Source: Lichenostomus cassidix
Taxonomy: Eukaryota > Chordata > Aves > Passeriformes > Meliphagidae
Assembly: GCA_008360975.2 (NCBI GenBank)
Contig: CM039210.1
Coordinates: 15,502,293 to 15,566,292, forward strand
Direction of reading: 5' to 3'
Length of the DNA: 64,000 bases
In this document: positions 55,827 to 64,000 of the stretch, one piece after another
Layout of the letters: every line of letters begins with the position of its first letter
Numbering within the stretch: position 1 is the stretch's first letter
The notes under the pieces: generated by a model
What the model was told of the DNA's origin: nothing
Seen by the model: the letters and a program-made list of their open reading frames with translations, nothing else
The model's database searches: none
Program-made: the position numbers and the translations under genes

Positions 55827-56286
55827 GGTGCCGCGAGCACGGCGTGGTTGCACAGCAACAAAACGCTGGAGCTCTTAAAACACTAATGCACACCTCGAGC
55901 ACAGCAATTCGTTACTAATACGAATCAGCTGGAGCTCTCAGAGGACTTTGCCTATTTACCGTCGAGCACGGGCAATTGCTGCTGCGCGGCTAAAAAACCT
56001 GGAGCTCTTAAAAGGACCTTACCATGGAACCCGTGTGCGCTGAGCATAGGTGGACGCTGCCACGCATCGCTCATCCTATAGCTCTGAGCGCTACCGTACC
56101 CACGAGGTCCCGAGCACGGAACGTCGTTGCCGAGCAACACCAAAAACGGAGCTCTTAAAAGAACTGGGACGCAGAATCCCGAGCGCTGAAAGTCGTGCAC
56201 AGCACGCAAAACCCGAAGCTCTTAAACGAAACCTGAAAGTCCTGAGCGAGACGGCGCTCTGAGGACAACCCCCCCTGCGGCACCAG
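55827..56286 (+). repeat. Leader of tandem ~70-bp hairpin repeats
   Basis: Six degenerate units begin with CGAGCAC-like blocks at 55834, 55896, 55963, 56041, 56111 and 56180 (spacing 62-78 bp). Each ends in a GGAGCTCTTAAAA-like block (55868, 55931, 56001, a weak copy near 56079, 56149, 56215). Between them lie short inverted repeats: gttgc-aca-gcaac (55847-55859), attcgt/acgaat (55907-55925), cgctca/tgagcg (56068-56090), gttgc-cga-gcaac (56126-56138), cgtgc-aca-gcacg (56194-56206). Stem sequences differ between units but stay paired. This is the untranslated 5' region of the following element; its LTR and PBS are missing. Confidence 0.75.
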
Positions 56287-56291
56287 GTAAG
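56284..56291 (+). promoter_or_regulatory. Major splice donor
   Basis: CAG|GTAAGC, a consensus 5' splice site with the cut after 56286, lies 23 bp before the gag ATG. This is the usual place of a retroviral major splice donor. Confidence 0.7.
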
Positions 56292-56309
56292 CAACCCTGT
56301 AGACACACC

Positions 56310-56957
56310 ATGGGTCAAACCCATAGTGCACACGATAGAGATCTCTATAAACAACTTAAACGCCTATTGAGCTCCACTCCAAATAATTTACCTAAACAGG
56401 AGCTAAAAAACCTCTTAGAATGGACCTTAATTAATTTTCCAAACGCGAACCGTTCAGCCGCCTTTACAAAAGATTTCTGGGAAATAGTTGGAAACAAACT
56501 TTTTAATAATATTTCGCGCCGCGATTTCACCGTCGCGGAGCTCCTCCCAGCCTGCAGGGCGCTCGTGGAGTTTTTCACTTCAAAAACGCCGCCTGCAGCA
56601 TACCCCGCGTCGGGCCCCCCCGCTTCCGCGATTCCCCTTCCTACCATCGGAAGCCCGCCATGCGCCGCGCCCTACACCCCCCCACCGGTCCCCGCCGCCC
56701 CGGCACCCGAGGTTCCGATGACCCCGGCCGCCACGCCGCGCACCACGCTGTCTCCTATCGCTTACGCTCCCGCGAACCCACCCACTTGCATCATCGCGAC
56801 CCCGCCCCTCTCCTCCGCTCCTGCGACCCCGCCCGCCAGCGTCACCACTGTACCACCCTGCTTCACCACCCCCACGGTCCCCTCCACTGTTCCCGTCACT
56901 GCAGTGACCCCCCCCCCCCCCGCCCGCGCCGCCTCTCTCTCCCCGCCGCCACCGTAA
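56310..56957 (+). CDS. gag: Betaretrovirus-type Gag, matrix and Pro-rich linker
   Basis: The ATG is in a strong context (caccATGG) and the protein begins MGQ, a myristoylation signal. Residues 1-95 have the betaretroviral matrix pattern (LYKQLKRLLSS, LKNLLEWTLINFP, FTKDFWEIVGNKLF, FTVAELLPACRALVEFF). Residues 100-215 are Pro/Ala/Thr-rich. The frame stops at TAA 56955-56957 beside C-homopolymers. The same frame is then open again through about 57140, so the stop may be a sequencing or assembly error or a real lesion. Downstream, the frame used by the 57209 ORF takes over in a C-rich stretch near 57120-57140. No Cys-rich region is present. Confidence 0.8.
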   Translation: MGQTHSAHDRDLYKQLKRLLSSTPNNLPKQELKNLLEWTLINFPNANRSAAFTKDFWEIVGNKLFNNISRRDFTVAELLPACRALVEFFTSKTPPAAYPASGPPASAIPLPTIGSPPCAAPYTPPPVPAAPAPEVPMTPAATPRTTLSPIAYAPANPPTCIIATPPLSSAPATPPASVTTVPPCFTTPTVPSTVPVTAVTPPPPARAASLSPPPP

Positions 56958-57208
56958 CGACCCGCCCCATCCCCCCCCCCACCCCTCCCTGCCCCCCGCA
57001 CCCCTCCCCGCTCCCGTCCGGCTTCAGCCATGGCAGACCCCGGCGGGAGCAGCCCAGTCACCGCGACCCCTCCCCTCGCTCCAGCTGCTGCAAGCTCCCT
57101 CACTGATATAATCGCGGCTAACCCCCCCACCCCCCCACCCCCGCGGGGCTGGCCGCTCCCCTCCTGTTTTCCGCGGGCGAGACCCCTGCTCAGTCTGTTA
57201 TCATTACA

Positions 57209-58645
57209 ATGCCCAACAATCCAGTATCTATGCAGCTGCCTACGACCCCACCACTGCCGGCCGCGGCTCCAACCACCGTTCCCACAGCTCCACCATCCCC
57301 TGTGCCACACAATCCACGCTGCATTCAAATCCCCGCCACCGTGAAACGTCACGCGAACCCCGTGCAACAATCAGCGTCTCTGAGCCACCCAATCCAACCT
57401 CCCAACACTCAAACCCTGCAACAAGGAGAGGGGAGCTACATTGTAACACCTGCGTTAACAAATACAGAACACTCCCAGAATTATTTTCATAATTTTCAAT
57501 TAACTGACTTGCATGAAGTTAAACGCCAAATTTGTGAAGAAGAAAGTCTAAATCCTTTCACCATGCCTGAGTTAAAAATCACTGCGAATGAACTTGCTCC
57601 ACTTTTTAATTTGTTGAGAAGAAACAATAGCATCAAATCCTGTATATCTCTCACTCCTGAAACTTGCAACGCCTTAGAAAAAATCATTCATGCCTTACAA
57701 AACAAACAGGCATATCACTGTATGCCCGATAAACTCTTTTTCCTTGCGGTATTAGAAAAAGACCTGAGACTGTGCAGTCTCATTTTTCAATGTGATTCTG
57801 CTACAAAAGATCTGTTGTTAATAATTGAATGTGTTCTTCTCTCTTACAGGTTGCCAAAGACATTCATCACACCTTTAGAAATGATATCTCAAATCATCAT
57901 AAAAGGCAGAGCAAATCTTCTCTCAATAGCAGGTCACAAATTTGCAATTAGTTATCTGCCTATAATCAAAACTTACTTTGACTGGGCAATGCACAAATCA
58001 GAAAACTTGCTGTGTACCTTGCTCGATTTTCCAGGCGTTTGCTCTATTCGTTATCCAGCACACAAATTGATCAAAGCTAAATTATGCTACAAAGAGAAAC
58101 CTCTGATCAGTGAAGAGCCTTTAAATGCAGTCACTATCTTCACCGATGGGTCAAAGCAAATGCACAATTCAGCAATAATTTTGCAAAACAAACATACAGA
58201 AATCTGGAATCAAGATGTTCAAAAACTTAAAACCTTACTTCAAGCAGCAGTTGTGAGAGCTTTTCAGCTCTTTCCAAAGTCTTTCAACCTAATCACTGAT
58301 TCGGCATTTGTTGCTAATATTATTAAAATAGTTGAAAGATCTGTTCTAAAGGATGTGAAAAACAAGTTGTGTCTTTGGCTCACCTGTCTTTACCAAACTC
58401 AGTCACACAAAACTAATCCTTGTTTTTCACACATCAAGGTTTTGTATGTTTACAATTCTTTGACTAGCTCTGCAAAAGAACCTGACCCCCCAGCTTTAGA
58501 TGAAAATGTAGAATCAGAACAAATAGAAACACCATACAATCTTGTAACTTGGGGGAAGAGATTTGCATGTTTTTCCACAGGTGAAAGCCTCAAGTGGATT
58601 CCAGCAAAAAACGTAAGGCTGTGTCACGTATCCAAACCTGCCTAA
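57209..58645 (+). CDS. Fused Gag-Pol ORF with internal deletions (478 codons)
   Basis: One uninterrupted frame. Residues 1-80 are the Pro-rich Gag linker and 80-125 the start of capsid (HNFQLTDLHEVKRQICEEE, LNPFTMPELK). From about 130 it becomes RT connection (ELAPLFNLLRRN, ISLTPETCNALEKIIHAL, LPKTFITPLEMISQIIIKG). RNase H starts near 305 (VTIFTDGSK), with LLQAAVVRAFQLF where the catalytic Glu is expected and LITDSAFVAN with its Asp. The last ~70 residues are an integrase C-terminal domain (PYNLVTWGKRFACFSTGE, KWIPAKNVR). Missing are most of capsid, nucleocapsid, protease, the RT fingers-palm and the integrase finger and core. The ATG at 57209 is arbitrary, since coding continues upstream in this frame to about 57140. 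It could be a conserved chimeric protein or the remains of a deletion derivative. Confidence 0.82.
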   Translation: MPNNPVSMQLPTTPPLPAAAPTTVPTAPPSPVPHNPRCIQIPATVKRHANPVQQSASLSHPIQPPNTQTLQQGEGSYIVTPALTNTEHSQNYFHNFQLTDLHEVKRQICEEESLNPFTMPELKITANELAPLFNLLRRNNSIKSCISLTPETCNALEKIIHALQNKQAYHCMPDKLFFLAVLEKDLRLCSLIFQCDSATKDLLLIIECVLLSYRLPKTFITPLEMISQIIIKGRANLLSIAGHKFAISYLPIIKTYFDWAMHKSENLLCTLLDFPGVCSIRYPAHKLIKAKLCYKEKPLISEEPLNAVTIFTDGSKQMHNSAIILQNKHTEIWNQDVQKLKTLLQAAVVRAFQLFPKSFNLITDSAFVANIIKIVERSVLKDVKNKLCLWLTCLYQTQSHKTNPCFSHIKVLYVYNSLTSSAKEPDPPALDENVESEQIETPYNLVTWGKRFACFSTGESLKWIPAKNVRLCHVSKPA

Positions 58646-58852
58646 GCCTCCACATCAGCCAGCAACCCTGCAACTGAAAAGCAGGAAGCAAGTACCCACA
58701 CCTGAGCCAGCAGAACCATCAAGAAAAAGTATTCTGCCAAAAAGCAGCTCAAGAAAAAAAAAAAAAAGAACCTTATTCATTTACGCGAATGCATGTTACT
58801 TCTATTCCTTTGCTTTAGTTTCTGTAGTGAAACTTTATCTGTAAATCAACCA

Positions 58853-58921
58853 CAAATTCTGATAGTAGTAATTGTAGTTTTAGTAGCAATACCCTGTACA
58901 CTCCAGTGTGTACAAAAGTAA
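58853..58921 (+). pseudogene. env: Env membrane anchor remnant
   Basis: A short frame encodes QILIVVIVVLVAIPCTLQC and a three-residue tail before TAA, matching the anchor position of a retroviral TM subunit just upstream of the polypurine tract. The rest of env is gone; 58646-58850 holds only an A-run and no env motif. Confidence 0.65.
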
Positions 58922-58955
58922 ATGAGTAAAACTGTATCTAGTATCTTAGTTGTTC

Positions 58956-59556
58956 AACAAAGAGGGGGAGATGTTAGGGAAGATGAAATAGGAAGGCCTT
59001 ACAGATATGATGGCCTTGCAAAAGATGATAAGAATATGGAAAATATGAGTGAGATGGAAATACAGACAAGGTTCAAGTTGTAGAGTAACTAAAAAACAAT
59101 GGTGTAGACACAGAAGGTAATCCCCCTTCTTGATAGAACAATGCCCTCTGCCCAGGCAGGTCCAAGGGTCAGAACAGACCCTGCCTGCCTGGTAGAGATC
59201 CCAAAAAAGGCAGTTTTTTTAAGGTTTGAAACATGACCCTATATGGTAATGTGATGATTCTTATAGGTTGTATGTAAATGCTGTAGGAGTTGTAGTTTGT
59301 CTTAGATTGGTTAAAGAAGAGTTGAATATTCAACAGAGAAGACAATTTATTGTATTGTAAGCGGCAAATCCCCTCTCTTTTGCTCTCCTTTTTTCTCTCT
59401 CTCTCTCTCCCTTTCTGCTGGCCTGCTTGGGGTCGCGTCTTGCGACTCAGCAGGCCTCTCACCCCCACTCTATTTCGCAATAAACCCTCGTGCTTTGAAG
59501 ATCTATCGTCTCTATTTTTACCCCCATAGCTAAACCCCACGGAGTCAATTCTTACA
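58956..59556 (+). mobile_element. Polypurine tract and 3' LTR L
   Basis: CAAAGAGGGGGAGA lies before TGTTAGGGAAGATG (LTR start 58972). The LTR ends GTCAATTCTTACA at 59556, 585 bp. Has AATAAACCC near 59483 and a (TC)n/pyrimidine stretch near 59390. No second copy of LTR L is in the window, so the 5' LTR of this element lies in lost or unassembled sequence. Confidence 0.83.
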
Positions 59557-59609
59557 CCTGTGGACAACCCATAAACTGAAGATCACCGGGAAAAAGACAT
59601 TAATTACAA

Positions 59610-60495
59610 TGTTTGAGTCACGGGGTGGCTGTCACAGACTGAAAATAGTTCATGCCTCAAACATTGATACAAAGTTTTGATCAAAGAAGCCTCCCTGAGG
59701 ATACCTGACTGGGACTTTGTACTGAGAGCCAAACTGCTGAGATTAGATAAAGAGAAAAGCCTATTGTTCAGTCATCTCAGTCTGAAGGAAAGGAATGCAT
59801 CCACAGAGGCTGAAGCCACCAGCTGTACTGAGAATCATTTCTGGCTGAGTTTGGGGTGGGGGCAGAGCACAGCTCACAGAAGCTAGGTATGCACAGTCTT
59901 ACCCCCCAGCTGAAGGGGGGAGGAGGATGGCGTAACCTCTGGTCAGAGGCAATACACACTCATCCTCCATTACACAAACTGGCCCAGCTGTGGAACCTCC
60001 AACCCCACAGGCCACATCCACGGGACTCTCACGTGAGAGGCAGCTGAGGGGGAGTCACAATCCATCACAGACCCCCCAAAGTGCTCCCCAGACGCCTTGC
60101 ACCACAGGAGTGCACGTGATGCAAGCAGAGTCTGCTGCTAGAGGCTGCCCCCTCCCCCAAGGGGACATGCCTGGACATTTCCACCTGGCCTGAGTGTATA
60201 TTAACCCATGGCATTCTGCACTTTTCGGGGGACTTCCACCACCAAGACCAGCTGAAGAGGACATCAGGACACCAGTGGGGCCCACGGAGTGGTGATACTT
60301 CTTTGTCCCTGTCCATCTCTGTCCCCCCCCCATCTCTCTCCCTACTCCCCCTTTTCTCTCTTTTCTCCCTCTCTCTCTCTCTCTCTCATCTGTACTATCA
60401 AATAAAACTCATACTATTGACCGGCATATGGTCTCGTTTGTACCTTAATTTGGGCAGAGGTATTTCCAAAGAACCTTAATAATTGGATCATAACA
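59610..60495 (+). mobile_element. LTR M
   Basis: Probable LTR TGTTTGAGTC to GGATCATAACA. AATAAAACTC near 60402, preceded by a pyrimidine-rich (TC)n region. Followed by GGGGGCTCGAGTCG, reminiscent of a tRNA-Pro PBS start. Boundaries rest on termini only; no TSD. 59557-59609 holds nothing recognised. Confidence 0.55.
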
Positions 60496-60505
60496 GGGGG
60501 CTCGA

Positions 60506-60612
60506 GTCGTCGTGGTGCACCTGGAATCCTATTAAACCAAAGTAATACCTTTTTCCTATACTGCGTGTCTGTGTCTCAAATTTTTATCAGCATTTAAGGC
60601 ATCAGTAAGCTT
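60506..60612 (+). mobile_element. LTR E 3' fragment
   Basis: GGTGCACCT..GATCCTATTAAACC..AAAGTAATACC...CATTTAAGGCATCAG matches the last ~105 bp of LTR E (52587-52690, minus) and ends in its GGCATCA terminus. The rest of the LTR is missing. Confidence 0.8.
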
Positions 60613-61044
60613 TAGTGTCCTTATCTCAGGTGTCGTTTCTCCTCTCCGGGGGCCCCCGGGGGCTGGGCAGAGTTGCTCCAGTAGCTCCCTGGAGGATTCT
60701 CGTCTGCCGTCCTCCGGGGCTCCTTGGGTTTTCTTGGCGAGAAAGCGAATCGGAGAAAAGCGTTCAAAAAGGAGACGATGACGAAGAGACACCCTGAGGG
60801 AAAAACTTGCATCGTTGACAGCAGCCGCCAGCCAGTCCCAGGAGTGTCTTTTCCTCCGCCTCACTTCCCCTGCAGGGAGGCTTGGGGAAGGGTTTTAAAC
60901 AACCCGCGCTCCTCCCATTGGCTGAATGCAGTTAAAGCTGCAGGACCACATTTTCTGAGCATACGAACAACAATATGGAAATACACAGGATTACCCTCAC
61001 CCCAGGACAATGGTTCATCTTCTCCACCTGCCCACTTGCTTGTT
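60613..61044 (+). other. Leader-like, GC-rich DNA
   Basis: About 430 bp after the LTR E terminus, including GGGGGCCCCCGGGGGC near 60647. No coding motif on either strand. Probably a retroviral leader fragment. Confidence 0.45.
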
Positions 61045-63805
61045 GTCTGTATGGAGTGTGTAATTGCCAATGGATTCCAAGGATTCTACTCACTCTGGAC
61101 TATTTGTGCAATAAAATGAGGTCCTCTGTCAGAGGAAAGTTCTCTCGGGACAGCAAATCTGGGTATGATTTCTTGCAATAATGCCTTCACTACCTCCTGG
61201 GCCTTGTTTATTCTACACAGATAAGCTTCGAGTCATCCTGAGAAGGTATCTGTGAGGACTAAGAGGTACCTATATCCCCCTTTTCTGGGGAGCTCTGAAA
61301 AATCAATTTGCCAAGTGTCTCCTGGGTAAATCCCTTTAGGGACTGCCCCTATTTGCACGGGAGTGGTGGTGTTTGGGTTGTTTTTCAGGCATATTTCCCA
61401 CTGAGAGGTGATTTCCTGAATTACCTGTTTTAAACCAGGGGCTGTAATTTGTGATTTCAGATATATGTACAAGGACTCTGATCCCCAGTGGTCTTATTGT
61501 GTTCTGCAAGAATTGTTTCCCTTACTAGCTTATGGGGAACTACCACTCTCCCTTTAATCGCTGCCTATCCATCTGCCCCTATTTTCCAAAGTTTACTTTG
61601 AATCCATTCTTAATCACGAATATCATACTTTGGAGCCTGGCTCCTATCTATCTGTGTAGGGACTAAGCTTACTATGTTAATTGTGGATCTAGATGCTGCT
61701 GCTTTTGCCTCTCTATCTGCCATGGCATTTCCTTGCACAGGAAGTGTATTTCCTTTAGAATGTCCTTTGCAGTGTATGATTGCAACTGCTTTTGGGAAAT
61801 TGATTGCTTCTAGTAATTGGTGTATTTCGGAGGCATGTTTAATCTCATTTTTCTGTGAGTTTAATAGTCCTTGTTCCTTCCAAATTGCACTGTGGGCAAG
61901 GACAATTCCAAAAGCATACCCTGAGTCTGTCCACATATTTATGATCTTCCCTTTAGCTAGGGGTGGAGCCCCAAGTAAGGCAATGACCTCAGCCTTCTGT
62001 GCTGATGTTCCCACTAGAAGTAGGTTTGATTATATTACCTCGTTGGTAGTGGTAATAGCGTAGCCTGCAAATCCTTTACCTTGCACGACGTTGTGACTTC
62101 GCTCTGCGTCAGGTGGCAAGCCCTGAAGTCACACAGCAGAAGGCAAGCCGCTGCGACCCCCAAGCACCGGATCAGGCACAGCAGTGAGTCTGCGGGTGCA
62201 GGCATGGAGTGCCTCGGGGACAGAGGCCAACAGGAGATGAGGCGATATGAAAGAGATGCAGTCTCTCAGTTCTCGGAATCCAGGGTTTATTTGGTAGGAG
62301 CAGCGGGGCGGAGAGGGCAGATGGAACCGGGAAAGAATGCGGGGGAGGAAGCGGCTGGATTCAGGAGCGTGGAGAGCTCCGAATGTCCCCGTGCAAGGGG
62401 TTAAGAGGGACCGCAGGATGGGAGTGATTTACACAGGAGAACCAATAGGAACACGAGGGGAGCAGGATTGACAGGGACGCCAGGGAATGGGGATGCGAGG
62501 AGGGAAGGTACAAAATTTTGAAACCCAATGGGGAAACTCAGTTACAGGGAACAAAGGAGAACTTTCCAGCCTTTAACTCCATATAGGATAGAAGGGAGGA
62601 GATGTGCAGGGCCAATGCATACGTTGTCCGATGCATATTGAGGACGCCAGCTGCAAGGTGTGCTGGGTTTGCACTGCTTTGTCACCCTAATCTAAAGGTC
62701 TCCTCACACCCAGGGCTCTTACTCAGTTTCATTTGCTTCTAAGCTCATCTGAGCCAGAGCCACTGCTACACGACGTAGCTGCTCCCATCCGGGAAACAGT
62801 GCTCACCTTTGGCCAGTGGCTCCCCCTGCAGGTCTGATTGACTTGCGTACACTGATTCTATAGTTTTGATACAGTTGTGTGCCACTGAGTTTCCTTCTTA
62901 TTTTCCCTGTAGAAAGGCTTCTGGATTGAGAATGTTAGTAGTAATGATACTCACATCATCTGCTTCCGCCAGGATCGCTTGATATTTAAGAAATCGTGAT
63001 GGTGATAGCCAGTATCCTCCCTTCTGCTCCAAGGCTGTTGAGACAGTGTGAGAGACATACACAGTGATCTTCTGACTCATTGTGAATTTTCGAGCTCCTT
63101 CGATGTTCAGGATAACAGCTGCCAAGGCATGGAGGCATCCTGGCCAGCCTTGACTGACAGAGTCCAATTGTTTAGAAAAATATGTTACTGGTCTTTTACA
63201 GGGTCCCAATTGCTGTGCCAACACTCCTATGGCCAAACCCTGTCACTCATGAGATAACAACATAAAAGGTTTTGTTATATCTGGTATACCCAAGGTTGGT
63301 GCTTGCATTAGTTTGGTTTTCAGAGTCTTATAGGCCTTGTCAGCCTCCAGAGTCCATGTCAATAAATGTCCCTGGGTATCCCTAATTAGCCTATACAGTG
63401 GTTTGACAATCAAGCCGTAATTATAAACCCACAAGTGACACCAGCTGGTCATTCCCAGAGAAGTTCTTAATTCTCTCACTGTTGCTGGTTTCGGGGCCTG
63501 GCATATGGCTTCTTTCCTGCTTTGTCCCAGAGATTGCTCTCCCCCAGCTTACTCATATCCCAGGTAAGACACATGTTTAACCAGCTGAGCTTTTTGCTGT
63601 GAGACCCGATAACCATTAAATCCTAGGAAGTTAAGAAAGTTTACTGTCCACGTTATACATTCCTGTTGATCTTTGGTGGCTATTAATAGGTCATCCACAT
63701 ACTGCAGAAGCATCCCATTTCCCACTGGCATCACCCATGTTTCTAATTCTTTAGCCAACTGATCTCCAAAAAGGGTTGGGCTGTTTTTGAATCATTGGGG
63801 TAATA
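61045..63805 (-). pseudogene. pol: Gamma-type pol interrupted by solo LTR C
   Basis: Minus strand in order. RT from 63805: LPQ-stop-FKNSPTLFG, then 63549-63758 with LLQYVDDLLIATKD, an intact YVDD. Thumb is 63243-63479 (FLGFNGYRVS, LLTWTLEADKAYKTLK). Connection is 62898-63236 (TYFSKQLDSVSQGWPGC, EQKGGYWLS). RNase H starts at 62771-62890 (DGSSYV), is split by LTR C, and resumes at 61610-62014 (TSAQKAEVIALLGA with Glu, MWTDSGYAFG with Asp, HCKGHSKGN). Integrase at 61233-61472 has CLKNNPNT and GDTWQIDFSELP, then a stop (TGA for Trp) and SDRGPHF near 61120. Ends abruptly near 61045. It is the best-preserved RT in the window but carries stops and the insertion. Confidence 0.9.
62092..62770 (-). mobile_element. 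Solo LTR C, 6-bp TSD, in RNase H
   Basis: 679 bp; minus strand TGTAGCAGTGGC to GCGAAGTCACA, flanked by cgacgt at 62086-62091 and 62771-62776. RNase H coding resumes on both sides. The minus-strand polyadenylation signal is AATAAACCC near 62285. Confidence 0.92.
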
Positions 63806-64000
63806 CAGTCTAAAGAGAAACGACGAGAGGGAACTCACGGCAGTCTCAATATGAGATATAAAGTAAGCTCCATTTTATTTCACCAAACGAGAAACTTATA
63901 TACTGTTACAGAAGTTACTATTCATAGATACACACACACACCTGCAGTCTGTTCTCACACATTCAGGGATCCTCCCGGTGACTCCCTTTTTCTTTCTCAT
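63806..64000 (-). mobile_element. Partial LTR at window edge
   Basis: Sequence changes from RT to LTR-like DNA near 63806. Minus strand has AATAAA (complement of 63874-63879) about 65 bp before the junction and a TATA-like CTTATATAC upstream (about 63900). Truncated by the window end; family unknown. Confidence 0.5.

Noticed and set aside
56762..57370. 202-codon minus-strand Gly-rich ORF
   Set aside because: Antisense of the C-rich gag linker; stop-poor because of base composition.

Overview
This is vertebrate nuclear DNA, almost certainly from a bird. It carries CR1 LINEs with the avian tail, no bacterial-style genes and very many endogenous retroviruses (ERVs). The only host gene I recognise is the last coding exon of ARRDC3 at 747-803. 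ARRDC3 maps to human 5q14.3, a block that is sex-linked in birds. With the dense, nested ERV load from 10 kb onward and a large inverted repeat, this points to a Z or, more likely, W chromosome segment. That chromosome assignment is inference. All family letters (LTR A, B, C...) are local names for this report.

Layout. 1-10 kb is the ARRDC3 3' end and AT-rich flanking DNA, interrupted only by two CR1 copies lying 5' to 5'. 10-17.5 kb holds a solo LTR A, a CR1 fragment, an LTR F plus leader with a Pro-like primer binding site (PBS), a decayed betaretrovirus-type env with a short LTR, and the 3' end of a minus-strand ERV (LTR B, env). 18134-23771 and 40254-45891 are inverted copies, 5,638 bp each, apparently without net indels (x pairs with 64025-x). 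They carry integrase, env, LTR B/E, LTR A and betaretroviral RNase H/RT pieces, and are separated by 16.5 kb. The spacer contains a complete LTR-to-LTR element (24942-31498) with a tRNA-Ser PBS, nearly identical LTRs and a 4.6-kb interior with no retroviral reading frame. It also contains several solo LTRs with clean target-site duplications (TSDs) and the gag-pol part of the LTR B/gamma-type provirus.

45.2-50.3 kb is a minus-strand betaretrovirus-like ERV with recognisable gag, dUTPase, protease and RT and a tRNA-Trp-like PBS; several catalytic motifs are lost. 50.3-54.5 kb is one or two minus-strand gammaretrovirus-type ERVs (gag-RT, LTR E, env with CWIC and CX6CC, integrase end). After a 500-N gap, 55.8-59.6 kb holds the most unusual object: a 5'-truncated betaretrovirus-like element. 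Its leader is built of about six ~70-bp repeats that each predict a small covarying hairpin. It has a consensus splice donor, a gag matrix ORF, and a 478-codon ORF in which Gag, RT connection, RNase H and the integrase C-terminus are fused by large internal deletions. This looks like a non-autonomous retroelement analogous in design to mouse ETn/IAP deletion derivatives. 59.6-64 kb holds a further LTR and a minus-strand gamma-type pol interrupted by a solo LTR C.

Apart from ARRDC3 no host gene is seen. All retroviral genes except those of the 56-59 kb element are plainly broken. TSD lengths separate the families: 4 bp for LTR G, 5 bp for LTR A, 6 bp for LTR C.
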